This document shows positions 50,230 through 61,858 of a stretch of 64,000 nucleotides of DNA, piece by piece (positions within the stretch are counted from its first letter, which is position 1; the number at the start of each line of letters is the position of its first letter). The translations under genes and the position numbers were made by a program. Origin of the DNA: Tropicimonas_B omnivorans (GTDB lineage Bacteria > Pseudomonadota > Alphaproteobacteria > Rhodobacterales > Rhodobacteraceae); assembly GCF_031846565.1 (NCBI RefSeq), contig NZ_JAVRHL010000003.1, forward strand, positions 868,001 to 932,000. The letters run 5' to 3'. A model generated the notes under the pieces. That model saw nothing but the letters and a program-made list of their open reading frames with translations, had not been told where the DNA came from and searched no databases.

Positions 50230-52619
50230 CAGAACCGGGTCGAGACGGTCAGCTCGAAGTTCTGCTCCTCGTCGTAATCCTCCATCTGGATCGGCCGGGA
50301 GAAGTTGAACCGAAGCGGACCGATGGGCGTGTCCCAGAAGAGCGCGACACCGGCCGCCGAGCGCAGCGCGAAGCCGTCGTCGACCTCCTGGTCACCGTCC
50401 GGACCGCCGCCGGTATTGTCGAGGCTCCAGACGGAGCCGACATCGGCGAAGACGCCGCCGGCGATGCCGTATTCCTCCGGCAGTCCGAGCGGGAAGTCGG
50501 CCTCGAAGCGGGCGACGGCGTAGATATTGCCGCCGAGCGCATCCTCGTTGGACACGTTCAGATCGCGCGGGCCGACGCCGTTCGGCTCGAAGCCGCGCAT
50601 CTTTCCGTTCAGCGTGAAGCGGTCGATGATCCGGCTGTCGCCACCCTCGTAGGCCAGGACGCCGGCCTCGAACTCGGCGAGGAAGTTGACGTCAGGGTTC
50701 GGGAACGCCTTCCGCGCGCGAGCCAGCATTTCCGTCTTGATGAAGGTCGCCTCGTCGCGCACGCCGAAATCCTGGCTGAAGCGCAGCTGATAGAGCATGT
50801 TGGGATCGAGGCTGACGCGCTGGTTGCTGTAGGCCACCGTGTAGCCGAGCGAGAAGGCGTATTGCTCGCCGAGGTCCTCTTCCGCCCGAAGGATGGCGGA
50901 GGAGCCGGTGTCGTCCGGATCGTCGCTATCCTCGGGGAACCCCTGATCGACGCCGAAGACCTCGCCGTAATTCACGTCGAAGCGGACGCCGAGGCGGGTG
51001 CTCAGGGACACCGGGAAACTCAGCGAGGGCGAGAACGAGGCGCGGCGGGTGTTGTACCGGGCGTTGTCGTTGTCGCTTTCGCGGTAGTAGGCGGAGAGGC
51101 CCGCGGCGACGTCACGGCCGAGAAAGGCCGGTTCGGTGAAGTCGAACCCGAAGGCGCGGGTGGCGCCGGTGGTGTTCAGATCGACCGAGAGGGACTGCCC
51201 GCGTCCGAGGAAGTTGCGCTCGGCGAAGGAGATGTTGAAGCCGACGCCGCTGTTGGTGGAATAGCTCGCGCCGAAGCCCAGCGAGCCGGTGGGCTGTTCC
51301 TCGACGTCGACATCCACGATCACCTGATCGGCCGACGTGCCCTCGCGGGCCTCGACATTGGCGTTGGCGAAGAAGCCGAGGGCGCGGATCCGTTCGGCGG
51401 CCTCGCGGATCTCGCGCGGATTGAACGGATCGCCTTCGACGGTGTCGAACTGCCGCCGGATGACCCGGTCGAGGGTCGTCGTGTTGCCCTCGATATCGAT
51501 CCGCTCGACGAAGATGCGCTCGCCGCGGGTGATCGCGTACTCGACGTTGAGCGTCAGGTCGCGGTCGTTGCGGGTGATGCGCGGGTCGACGCGGATGAAG
51601 TTGAGACCCTGCCGGGAGGCGAGCGTCTCGAGCCGGGCGATATCGTTCTCGATCTGCGCCGGGGAATAGACCACGCCTGATTTCAGCCGCACGGCCTCGC
51701 GGAAGCCGGACGTGTCCAGGCCTTCGATCTCGGACGACACGGACACACCGCCGACGCGGAATTGCTGGCCTTCCTGGATGTTGTAGGTCGTGAGAACCGC
51801 GCCGCGATCCCGCGTTACCTCGTTGTTGAGGGACAGGATGCGGAAGTCGACATAGCCGCGGGAGAGGTAGAAATCGCGCAGGACCTGCTGGTCGAACGCG
51901 AGGCGCTCCTCGACGAGCGTGTCGCGCTGCACGAGGCGGCGGAAGAGGCCCGCCTGCTTGGTGCCGAGAACGCGGCGAAGGCGACGGTCGGAATAGTCAT
52001 CGTTGCCGACGAAGGAGATCCGCTCGATCTCGGAGACGCGGCCCTCGGTGATCTCGAAGACGAGGTCGACGCGATTGTTGTCCCGGCGGATGACACGCGG
52101 CTCGACGGAGGCCGCGAGGCGGCCGGACTGGCGGTAGCCCTCGGCGATGGCGGCTGCATCCCGCTCGGCCTGGGCCGGGCTGAAGACACGGCGGGTCTGG
52201 GATTCGACGATCGCACCCAGCTGCTCGTCGTCGATACGGCGGTTGCCCTCGAAGGAGATGACGTTGACCGTCGGCCATTCCTGAACGCGAATCACGAGGG
52301 TCGATCCCTGCGGAACGAGATCGACGCTTTCGAAGAGGCCGCTTTGCAGGAGCGCCTGATAGGCATCGTTGAGAGCGCCGCCGCTGACCGTCTGGCCCCG
52401 GCCGATGCCGGTATAGGAGGCGACGGTCGCGTCATCCACGCGTTCGTTGCCCTGAACGTCGATGGTGCTGAACTGGTAGCTCTGCGCGCCGGCCGGTGTC
52501 ACGGCGAGCGACACCGTCAGGCAGGCGACCGCGCAGGTCGACGAAAGGCGGGACCAGTGCTTGCGCATCATGGAGAAGGGGGCCACGCGCCCCGTATCCG
52601 TCCGAGCCGGATCAATCAT
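50229..52619 (-). CDS. bamA: Outer membrane protein assembly factor BamA
   Basis: The central Omp85 insertase, about 796 residues. A signal peptide (core STCAVACLTVSLAVTPAG) is followed by POTRA domains starting at YQFSTIDVQGNERVDDATV, and a 16-stranded barrel in the C-terminal half. It has the lid-lock motif region DVGSVWSL and the family motif VRF-like SFPVSLSTRLGVRFDVNYGE, and it ends in Phe (TVSTRF). The N-terminus has an unusually long stretch before the signal core; I chose ATG 52617-52619, which follows GGGGGCAG, but ATG 52571 is possible. No rseP lies upstream. Confidence 0.93.
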   Translation of the reverse strand: MIDPARTDTGRVAPFSMMRKHWSRLSSTCAVACLTVSLAVTPAGAQSYQFSTIDVQGNERVDDATVASYTGIGRGQTVSGGALNDAYQALLQSGLFESVDLVPQGSTLVIRVQEWPTVNVISFEGNRRIDDEQLGAIVESQTRRVFSPAQAERDAAAIAEGYRQSGRLAASVEPRVIRRDNNRVDLVFEITEGRVSEIERISFVGNDDYSDRRLRRVLGTKQAGLFRRLVQRDTLVEERLAFDQQVLRDFYLSRGYVDFRILSLNNEVTRDRGAVLTTYNIQEGQQFRVGGVSVSSEIEGLDTSGFREAVRLKSGVVYSPAQIENDIARLETLASRQGLNFIRVDPRITRNDRDLTLNVEYAITRGERIFVERIDIEGNTTTLDRVIRRQFDTVEGDPFNPREIREAAERIRALGFFANANVEAREGTSADQVIVDVDVEEQPTGSLGFGASYSTNSGVGFNISFAERNFLGRGQSLSVDLNTTGATRAFGFDFTEPAFLGRDVAAGLSAYYRESDNDNARYNTRRASFSPSLSFPVSLSTRLGVRFDVNYGEVFGVDQGFPEDSDDPDDTGSSAILRAEEDLGEQYAFSLGYTVAYSNQRVSLDPNMLYQLRFSQDFGVRDEATFIKTEMLARARKAFPNPDVNFLAEFEAGVLAYEGGDSRIIDRFTLNGKMRGFEPNGVGPRDLNVSNEDALGGNIYAVARFEADFPLGLPEEYGIAGGVFADVGSVWSLDNTGGGPDGDQEVDDGFALRSAAGVALFWDTPIGPLRFNFSRPIQMEDYDEEQNFELTVSTRF

Positions 52620-52807
52620 AGCCACTGCCCCCCGAAGGCATCGTCATTATTTGCGCTCTAGCTACCGGCAACCGCTAGCCTTGTCAAAACTGGAAAGCCC
52701 TTGATGAGACGGCAGCGGAGGATCGCCGGTCGAGACCTGACGGCCCCGCACCGAGCACGATGTCGGGGGGGCCGGCGCGGCGCAGGCCGTCCGTCGGATC
52801 CGACAGG

Positions 52808-52836
52808 GAAAGGGGCGCCCGAGGGCGGACGCCCCT
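52808..52836 (-). terminator. Possible terminator of the 53-aa ORF
   Basis: On the minus strand AGGGGCG and CGCCCCT enclose a partly paired loop and are followed by TTTCCC. Weak T-run, so only possible. Confidence 0.35.
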
Positions 52837-52897
52837 CCAGCGGGAGGCAGAGCGAGGCGAAGGTGGGAGAGGGTCTCGTCCCGCCCTGCCCTCCCGC

Positions 52898-53059
52898 TCA
52901 ACCGACGGACGAGGGAGACGCGCCGGTGTCGAAGAGCAGCAGGCCGACGCCCGCCGCGGTGCCGATCGCTGCCGCGACCACGACCAGGTAGACCGCGATG
53001 TCCCGATTGAGCTCGAAGAGGGTCGTTGCCGACAAGGAACTGGCGGATCGGGACAGCAT
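52898..53059 (-). CDS. Small membrane protein, 53 aa
   Basis: Translated by hand from the ATG at 53057-53059: MLSRSASSLSATTLFELNRD, then a hydrophobic segment IAVYLVVVAAAIGTAAGVGL and a short polar end with GASPSSVG. AGGTG lies seven bases before the ATG, and a hairpin lies behind the stop. One membrane span and good start context make it plausible; no homologue is known to me. Confidence 0.45.
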   Translation of the reverse strand: MLSRSASSLSATTLFELNRDIAVYLVVVAAAIGTAAGVGLLLFDTGASPSSVG

Positions 53060-53171
53060 CGCGCGCACCTGATGGACGGTTGTTACCGTATCAGGCTGGA
53101 GCTTCTTTGCGGCTCAAATGAGGCAGGAGGATGACGCCCGGGGGATGAGGGGGCGCCCTGCCCCTTCGGGA

Positions 53172-53888
53172 TCAGTCGAGCTCGGCGATGCCGACGACGG
53201 CGCCGTGCCCGGCCACCTGGACGATCACCGCCGCATGCGCCTCCTCCGGCGCTGCCACATCGAGAGACAGCGGCGCGTCGCCCTGCCACTGCTCCAGCGT
53301 GGTCCAGGAGGTCACGATATTGGTGTAGGTTATGCTCATCCCGCTGTTCTCGCCATGGGCGATGTCGACCGTTTCCTGCGGCGTCCACGTCACGAGGTGA
53401 ATGTCATAGGGGCCCGACACGACGCCACCTTCCGGCACCGGGGCCGCAATCCGCAGATCGGATCCGCTGCGGGTCGCGCCGATATCGAGATCCTGCCCGG
53501 CGCGGCGGCGTTCGATCGCGCCGGCGACCTCCATCGGGCGGGAGCCGACGATATGCTCGGTTCCGTCCACGATCATCTGGGGCGTGTAGATACTGCGCGA
53601 GCCGGCAGAGCGGGCATACTCCTTCTGCCGCGCCGTGAAGGCCGGGCTCGCGAAGCTGTCCTTCCAGCCGATGTAGTCCCAGTAATCGACGTGAAGTGAC
53701 AGGGCGAGAACGTCCTCCTGGTCCGCCAGCCGGTGCAGGAGTTCGTCCGCCGGCGGGCAGGACGCGCAGCCCTGGGACGTATAGAGCTCGACCAGAACAC
53801 GCGAATCGTCCGCGGACGACAGGGATGGCAGGACCGTCATCGCTACGGCGAGCGCCGATGCGATCAGGCGTCGTCTGGGAAGTGCCAT
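53172..53888 (-). CDS. DUF1223 thioredoxin-like exported protein
   Basis: A protein of 238 residues with a signal peptide (LIASALAVAMTVLPSLSSA). The DUF1223 motif VLVELYTSQGCASCPPADELL (about 31-51) contains a CxxC pair in a thioredoxin-like fold; LHVDYWDYIGWKDSFASPAF and YTPQMIVDGTEHIVGS follow as usual in the family. The likely location is periplasm; substrate and redox role are not known. Divergent from acnA with 244 bp between. Confidence 0.85.
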   Translation of the reverse strand: MALPRRRLIASALAVAMTVLPSLSSADDSRVLVELYTSQGCASCPPADELLHRLADQEDVLALSLHVDYWDYIGWKDSFASPAFTARQKEYARSAGSRSIYTPQMIVDGTEHIVGSRPMEVAGAIERRRAGQDLDIGATRSGSDLRIAAPVPEGGVVSGPYDIHLVTWTPQETVDIAHGENSGMSITYTNIVTSWTTLEQWQGDAPLSLDVAAPEEAHAAVIVQVAGHGAVVGIAELD

Positions 53889-54018
53889 GTTGGTATGCGT
53901 CCCGCGGCTTCGGTTTGAGGCCCTCTTCCTAGTCCTGACGTGCCGGACCCGGCCAATCAAGGTTCTGCGATAGGTCGCGAGGTGTTGCGCAAGTCACGCG
54001 GCCGGACGGTCAAAATGA

Positions 54019-54038
54019 TGCATACCACGGTATACATT
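54019..54038. promoter_or_regulatory. Palindromic operator candidate upstream of acnA
   Basis: ATGCATACC-AC-GGTATACAT: nine-base arms with one mismatch around a 2-nt spacer, centred about 105 bp before the acnA ATG. A possible -10 hexamer TATAGG at 54054-54059 would put a weak -35 on the right arm, so bound protein could block polymerase. GntR-family operators have comparable symmetry; the regulator is unknown. Confidence 0.45.
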
Positions 54039-54132
54039 CCGGGCGATCGCGCGTATAGGACCCTTGAACAGCGCTGCCGCGTGTTACATTGACGGCGGCG
54101 AGCAACCCCTTGGCAGAGGAAGGCAGCCCCCC

Positions 54133-56925
<2,793 letters not shown>

Positions 56926-56949
56926 GTCGGACGACGTCTAGAAACGATG

Positions 56950-56984
56950 AAAAGGGTGCGGTTCAGGCCGCACCCTTTTTGTTT
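56950..56984 (+). terminator. Intrinsic terminator of acnA
   Basis: A perfect AAAAGGGTGCGG / CCGCACCCTTTT hairpin with a 6-nt loop and a T-rich tail, 25 nt after the acnA stop. The A-run on the other side would also let it work on the minus strand. Confidence 0.93.
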
Positions 56985-57008
56985 CCAATACCGAAACGGA
57001 GAGCCGAA

Positions 57009-57488
57009 TTGGATGTCAGGATCAGGCCGCTCGCACCCGACGACTACTACGATGCCGGGCGGATCTTCTTCTGCGCGATCCACGACGGGACGCGCGCGCA
57101 TTATACCTCCGAGCAGCGCAGGGCCTGGGCGGGAGACACCATCGACCTCGATCACTGGAAGGCCCGCATGGCCGCTCAAGAGGGCTTCGTCGCCGTGGAG
57201 GGCGAGGAGACCGTCGGCCTGATGACGATCGACGGAGACGGTCTCGTCGATCTGGCCTTCGTCATGCCCTCCTGCGCCGGAAAGGGCATCGGCCGTCATC
57301 TGCTGAAAGCCTGCGAAGCCTGGGCGGCGGAGAACGGCGCCTCGCCGCTCCGGACCTTCGCAAGCAAGGCCGCCCGCCCCTTCTTCGAGGCGAACGGCTG
57401 GCGCGTGATCGCCGGGGAAACGGTGGAGCGCAGGGACGTGGAGCTGACGCGCTTTCGCATGGAAAAGCTCCCGGCGGAGTGCGGCTGA
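57009..57488 (+). CDS. GNAT-family N-acetyltransferase
   Basis: A protein of 159 residues. The acetyl-CoA binding signature is VMPSCAGKGIGRHLLKACE (about 89-107), preceded by GFVAVEGEETVGLMTIDGDG and followed by FASKAARPFFEANGWRVIAGE, the classical GNAT fold order. The start is a TTG at 57009 with GGAG seven bases upstream, directly behind the acnA terminator. Substrate unknown. Confidence 0.85.
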   Translation: MDVRIRPLAPDDYYDAGRIFFCAIHDGTRAHYTSEQRRAWAGDTIDLDHWKARMAAQEGFVAVEGEETVGLMTIDGDGLVDLAFVMPSCAGKGIGRHLLKACEAWAAENGASPLRTFASKAARPFFEANGWRVIAGETVERRDVELTRFRMEKLPAECG

Positions 57489-57510
57489 CCGTCCCGCCCC
57501 GGGCCCCCGA

Positions 57511-58671
57511 TCACCCGATCAGCGCGCCGCCCTTGCCGTAGGTGTCCTCGTAGTGCCGGGCGAGGCGCATCAGGGCGATGCGAAGCACGATCTTGCCGGA
57601 CCGGGCCGACCAGTTCATGCGCTTCTCCGTCGCCTCCAGCCCCTCGAGGAAGCAGCAGCAGCGCAGTACCATGTCCCCGAGGCCCGGCCCCAGATCCCTC
57701 AGCGCCAGCGCCACGCGTTCCCGCGCGCCCTGCGGTCCGTTCGCCTGCTGGGCATGACCCGGGCCACCGCGGACGCCGGCGGTCAGGAACCGCTCCCAGT
57801 TCTGCGTCACCCGCGGCCCCATCTGCGCCAGCTCGAAATCCTCGCGAAGGCGCTCCGCCGCGGCCACGAGGTCCGGCGCGAGGAACGGGGTGCCATCCTT
57901 GTCCCGCCGCCGGGACAGCGCGACGACGGGGCTCTCGGCCATGTTGTAGCGCACCCGGCGGCGCTTGCCCGGGCTGTCCTCATCCTCGATGTCGGTCTCG
58001 GACCAATCCCCGTGCTGTGCGGCGAACGGGGTCTGCGCCTCGGCCAGTCCCGTCCGCGCGCGCTCCGCTCCGGCCAGCATCCTTTTCAGTGCGGAGCGTC
58101 CGGCATGGGTGATGCGGTAGGTCGTGACCTTCCCGTCCTGCACCACCGAGATCCAGTCCTTGAGCGCGAAGGCCTGCGCGACGGAGCGGTCCAGCGTTGC
58201 GATCCGCGTCGTCTGCCCGTCGCTCGCCTGGCGCAGGACCGCCGCCTTCTCCATGCCGACCGCGATGACGAGGATGGCCCCGGTCTCCGTCAGACGTCGC
58301 AGGATACGGCAGCCTTCCTTCTGCAAGGTCACCTCGTCGCACAGTTCCGCTTCGGGCTTGAACAGAATGGTCATGTTACGTCTCCCCACAGGTTCGTCGG
58401 TCTCATTCCCGGTTTCGGCCCGGGACACCGCCGTCACGGGAGCACAGCAGAGCGCCCCCAGATACGTGAGCGCTTCGTCCACCAGCGGATCGTCCCGGCG
58501 CAGCTCGTAACGCCTTATCCGCCGCATCACCGTCGAAGGATGGCAACCGAGCTGCCTCGCGAGGGCGCGAATCGGCAAGCCCATCTCGGTATGCGCAAGA
58601 TATTCGCACGCCGCCGGCGGCACCCAGGCGGGACTCGGCAGAGCGGAACAGATCTCGTCATTGCACCTCAT
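57511..58671 (-). CDS. DUF6456 helix-turn-helix protein
   Basis: A protein of 386 residues. The N-terminal helix-turn-helix (GLPIRALARQLGCHPSTVMRRIRRYE, about residues 31-56 in two parts) is of the MarR/Fis-like kind. A middle region with winged features (VTTYRITHAGRSALKRML) and a C-terminal DUF6456 domain (TPFLAPDLVAAAERLREDFE, then LEGLEATEKRMNWSARSGKI and ALMRLARHYEDTYG) follow. This resembles regulators found widely in Rhodobacteraceae and Rhizobiales, of unknown target. The ATG at 58671 has AAGGAGG upstream. It diverges from the DUF6477 gene, across palindromes it may bind. Confidence 0.78.
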   Translation of the reverse strand: MRCNDEICSALPSPAWVPPAACEYLAHTEMGLPIRALARQLGCHPSTVMRRIRRYELRRDDPLVDEALTYLGALCCAPVTAVSRAETGNETDEPVGRRNMTILFKPEAELCDEVTLQKEGCRILRRLTETGAILVIAVGMEKAAVLRQASDGQTTRIATLDRSVAQAFALKDWISVVQDGKVTTYRITHAGRSALKRMLAGAERARTGLAEAQTPFAAQHGDWSETDIEDEDSPGKRRRVRYNMAESPVVALSRRRDKDGTPFLAPDLVAAAERLREDFELAQMGPRVTQNWERFLTAGVRGGPGHAQQANGPQGARERVALALRDLGPGLGDMVLRCCCFLEGLEATEKRMNWSARSGKIVLRIALMRLARHYEDTYGKGGALIG

Positions 58672-58731
58672 GCCGGCTCCTCCTTCCCGTTGGCGCGCCA
58701 TCCACCCCGCTGATTCAACCTCAGGGTTACT

Positions 58732-58788
58732 GTTTCCATTATAGGAACTTTAGCGCCTTAAGGAGAAATTTGTTCGCAATATGCAAAC
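58732..58788. promoter_or_regulatory. AT-rich divergent control region with palindromes
   Basis: Two inverted repeats: GTTTCC-ATTATA-GGAAC (58732-58748, imperfect) and GTTCGCA-ATA-TGCAAAC (58772-58788, one mismatch). They lie in a locally AT-rich stretch between the divergent DUF6456 and DUF6477 genes, 60-115 bp from either start, where operators are expected. Confidence 0.45.
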
Positions 58789-58885
58789 TTTTCATTGTGC
58801 GTCCGAGCGGTTCCACCGCCGGGCGCGCAACGTCGTCGGAAATCGGATCAGCCTATGCGTGTGTCTGTCCCTGGGGAGAACGACC

Positions 58886-59212
58886 ATGACCACGCTGCAT
58901 GACGCCATCGCCACGCTTCGCCGCCCGTCCCTTCTCGTGAGGGCCGCGCGGATCGGGGCCGAGGATTATGATCGCCGCCGCGACCTGCCGCGCCTGTTCG
59001 GCGAGGAGGACGTGCCCGGCTCCGAAGCCGCGCTCGGCCGGCTTCTTGCCGAGGAAGCTGTGCTTGAAGAGGTGCGCTGCCGCCGAGACGCGGCCTACTC
59101 GCCCCTGCGCCATGTCGACGTGATGATCGCGCTCACCGCGGAGGCCCGGCTCATGGGCCGAACCCCGCCGCCTGCCGCCGAAGGCCCGCAGGAGCGAGCC
59201 GGCGCGATCTGA
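58886..59212 (+). CDS. DUF6477 family protein
   Basis: A protein of 108 residues: LHDAIATLRRPSLLVRAARIG at the N-terminus, YDRRRDLPRLFGEEDVPGS, LLAEEAVLEEVRCRRDAAYSP, and a HVDVMIALTAEARLM segment. This matches the short DUF6477 proteins of Rhodobacteraceae, for which no function is known. GGGGAGA precedes the ATG. Gene partnership with the divergent DUF6456 regulator recurs in this family as I recall it, which suggests a functional link. Confidence 0.72.
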   Translation: MTTLHDAIATLRRPSLLVRAARIGAEDYDRRRDLPRLFGEEDVPGSEAALGRLLAEEAVLEEVRCRRDAAYSPLRHVDVMIALTAEARLMGRTPPPAAEGPQERAGAI

Positions 59213-59252
59213 TCGTGAGGCGGCCGGGCATTTCGCGCCCGGCCGGACCTTT

Positions 59253-60779
59253 TCAGCTCTCGGCGAGCTCTCCGCGGCGCCGGGCGACGAAGTTCTCGAG
59301 CTCCTCGGCCAGCGCGGCGTCGAGTGGCGGCGCCACGTAATCGCCAATCATCTTCTCGAGGCGCGCGGTGGCGAGGGCCATCGTGTCCCGTCCGCCTTCC
59401 TCGTCCCAGGTCTCGAACGGCTTGTAGTCCAGAACCTCGGTGCGCCAGAAGGCGTCGCGGTAATTGGCCTGTGTATGGGCGCAGCCGAGGTAATGCCCCC
59501 CCGGCCCCACCTCGCGCAGCGCGTCCATCGCCTGCGCCCCCTCGTCGTGCGGCGCGCCGCCTGCGAGCTTGTGCAGCGTCCCGAGCTGGTCGGCGTCCAT
59601 GATGAACTTCTCCGGACTCGCAACGAGCCCGCCTTCCAGCCAACCGCAGGCGTGGAGCATGAAGTTCACGCCCGACAAAAGGCCCATGTTCAGCGAGTTG
59701 GCGCTCTCGTAGCCGGCCTGCGCGTCCGGCAGCTTGGAGCCGGTGAAGCCCCCGGCCGAGCGGAACGGCAGGCCAAGGCGCCGGGCGAGCTGTCCCGCCC
59801 CGTAGGTCACCTGCGCGGCCTCGGGGGTGCCGAAGGTGGGCGCGCCCGAGTTCATGTCGATCGACGTCACGAAAGCGCCGAATATCACCGGTGCGCCGGG
59901 CTTCACGAGCTGCGAATAGGCGACCCCCGCCATCACCTCGGCGAGGACCTGCGTCAGCGTGCCAATGGTGGAGACGGGCGCCATCGCGCCGCCGACGATG
60001 AACGGGGAGACGATGCAGGCCTGCATCGCCTCGGCATAGGTTTCGAGCGCGCCCATCATCGTGGCGTCGAAGGTCAGCGGGGAGTTGATGTTGACGAGGG
60101 ACGTCATCGCCGTCCGCCCGTTCAGCCCGCCGAAGAGGATGTCCGCCATGGCCACCGAATCCGCCGCCCGCGACGGATCCGTGACCGATCCCATGAAGGG
60201 TTTGTCCGACAGCGTCATATGCGCCATCAGCATGTCCAGGTGCCGCTCGGCCACCGGGATATCGGTCGGCTCGCAGACCGTCCCGCCCGAGTGATGCAAC
60301 CACTTGGACATGTAGCCGAGCTTCACGAAGGTGCGGAAATCCTCCATCGTCGCGTAGCGCCGGCCGCCATGGCCGTCCCGCACGAAGGGCGGCCCGTAGA
60401 CCGGCGCCAGAACGAGATTCCGCCCACCGATCCGCACGTTCCGATCCGGGTTGCGCGCGATCTGCTCGAATTCCCCCGGCGCCGTCTCGCACAGCTTCCG
60501 CGCCAGCCCCTTCGGGATGCGCACCCGCTCGCCCTGCACGTCCGCACCGGCGTCGCGCCAGCGCTCCAGGGCCTTCGGGTTCTCCGAGAAGACGACGCCG
60601 ATCTCCTGCAGGACCGTGTCGGCATTCGCCTCGATGACCGCGAGCGCCTCTTCGGGGTGGTAGTCCAGATCCGGGACCTTGCGCGTGATGTAGCCCGCGC
60701 AGTCGAAACGCACGGCCGTGCGCTCGGCGCGGCGTGCGGCGCCTCCGCCGCCCCTGCGGCGCGTTGCGGTCTCGGACAT
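59253..60779 (-). CDS. MttB-family methyltransferase, non-pyrrolysine
   Basis: A protein of 508 residues of the trimethylamine methyltransferase (MttB/MtgB) superfamily. Landmarks: ADTVLQEIGVVFSENPKALE, the FVRDGHGGRRYATMEDFRTF block, ADILFGGLNGRTAMTSLVNI, and GGFTGSKLPDAQAGYESANS. There is no in-frame TAG codon, so it is not a pyrrolysine TMA enzyme; members of this type demethylate glycine betaine or related quaternary amines, with a corrinoid protein. None is adjacent. The N-terminus is a basic Arg/Gly-rich tail (RRRGGGGAARRAER). Confidence 0.85.
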   Translation of the reverse strand: MSETATRRRGGGGAARRAERTAVRFDCAGYITRKVPDLDYHPEEALAVIEANADTVLQEIGVVFSENPKALERWRDAGADVQGERVRIPKGLARKLCETAPGEFEQIARNPDRNVRIGGRNLVLAPVYGPPFVRDGHGGRRYATMEDFRTFVKLGYMSKWLHHSGGTVCEPTDIPVAERHLDMLMAHMTLSDKPFMGSVTDPSRAADSVAMADILFGGLNGRTAMTSLVNINSPLTFDATMMGALETYAEAMQACIVSPFIVGGAMAPVSTIGTLTQVLAEVMAGVAYSQLVKPGAPVIFGAFVTSIDMNSGAPTFGTPEAAQVTYGAGQLARRLGLPFRSAGGFTGSKLPDAQAGYESANSLNMGLLSGVNFMLHACGWLEGGLVASPEKFIMDADQLGTLHKLAGGAPHDEGAQAMDALREVGPGGHYLGCAHTQANYRDAFWRTEVLDYKPFETWDEEGGRDTMALATARLEKMIGDYVAPPLDAALAEELENFVARRRGELAES

Positions 60780-60964
60780 GGGCTGCGCCTCCTTGGCCTC
60801 GGTCGACTTCGTTCCTAACCTAGGCGGCAGGCTGCATTTGGAGCGTTTGCGCCGCCGCCGCGCGGAAAAGCGACATCTGCCCGACCGGGGGAGCGTGACT
60901 TCCCCGCGCCGGGCTGCAAGAAGCGCATGGCCCCGACGGCCGGCGCGAGCAACGAAGGCGGACC

Positions 60965-61714
60965 ATGACGATAGAACATCAGGACGAGCTCGACGCGATG
61001 CGGATCATCGGCCGGATCGTCGCCGACACGATGCAGGCCATGGCCACCGCGATGGAGCCCGGCATGACCACGCGGGAGCTGGACGGGATCGGCTCCGAGA
61101 TGCTCGAGCGCGAAGGCGCCCTCTCCGCCCCGCGGACGAGCTACGATTTCCCCGGCGCGACCTGCATCAGCGTCGGCGAGCAGGTTGCCCACGGCATTCC
61201 CGGAGACCGCGTCATCGCGGAAGGCGATCTGGTGAACATCGACGTCTCCGCGTCTAAGGACGGCTATTACGCCGACACTGGCGCCACCTTCGGGATGGGA
61301 AAGCTCGCCCCCTCCCTCAATCGGCTCTGCCGGGACGGCAAACGCGCGCGGCAGATCGGAATGGGCCAGGTCCGCGCCGGCCGCCCCCTCGCCGCCATCG
61401 GCGAGGCGATCGGCACGTTCGCCTCCGAGCGCGGCTACACCCTGATCCGGAACCTCGCGAGCCACGGCATCGGACGGGCGCTGCACGAATATCCCGAGGA
61501 GATCGCGACCTGGCCGACCCGCTCCGAGCGCCGACGCATCACCAAGGGCCTCGTCCTCACGGTCGAGCCCTTCCTGTCCCGCGGCGCCCTCTGGGCGACG
61601 AGCGGAGATGATGGCTGGACGCTCTACGGCGAACCCGCCGCGCCGGCGGTCCAGTACGAGCATACCGTCGTCGCCACGGACCGCGGGCCGATCACGCTGA
61701 CCCTGCCCGGCTGA
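60965..61714 (+). CDS. map: Type I methionyl aminopeptidase
   Basis: Removes the initiator methionine. The length is 249 residues. Pita-bread fold signatures: TSYDFPGATCISVGEQVAHGIPGD (about 56-79, in two parts), the two aspartate metal ligands in DLVNIDVSASKDGYYADTG, the histidine in LASHGIGRALHEYP (about 167-180), and the two glutamates in VLTVEPFLSRG and QYEHTVV. It is complete. Upstream of guaA but with its own hairpin behind. Confidence 0.94.
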   Translation: MTIEHQDELDAMRIIGRIVADTMQAMATAMEPGMTTRELDGIGSEMLEREGALSAPRTSYDFPGATCISVGEQVAHGIPGDRVIAEGDLVNIDVSASKDGYYADTGATFGMGKLAPSLNRLCRDGKRARQIGMGQVRAGRPLAAIGEAIGTFASERGYTLIRNLASHGIGRALHEYPEEIATWPTRSERRRITKGLVLTVEPFLSRGALWATSGDDGWTLYGEPAAPAVQYEHTVVATDRGPITLTLPG

Positions 61715-61715
61715 G

Positions 61716-61739
61716 CGCCCCCCGGGGGGCAGCTTTCTT
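61716..61739 (+). terminator. Likely terminator of map
   Basis: Just after the map stop: GC-CCCCC / GGGGG-GC hairpin followed by agcTTTCTTC. Tiny loop and mixed T-run, so moderate confidence. Confidence 0.4.
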
Positions 61740-61858
61740 CGGAAGACCCTCGCCGAAGCCGCGCGACCACCAGGCCGGGACCGGTTCCCTCCCGAGTACG
61801 GTCCCGTCACCGCCCGTGCCTCTTGCGCGCCGCGTCGCGGCGCCCTAATCGGGCGGAC

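Noticed and set aside
59253..60779. Pyrrolysine-containing trimethylamine methyltransferase
   Set aside because: The frame runs to its natural C-terminus without any in-frame TAG, so no pyrrolysine is needed.
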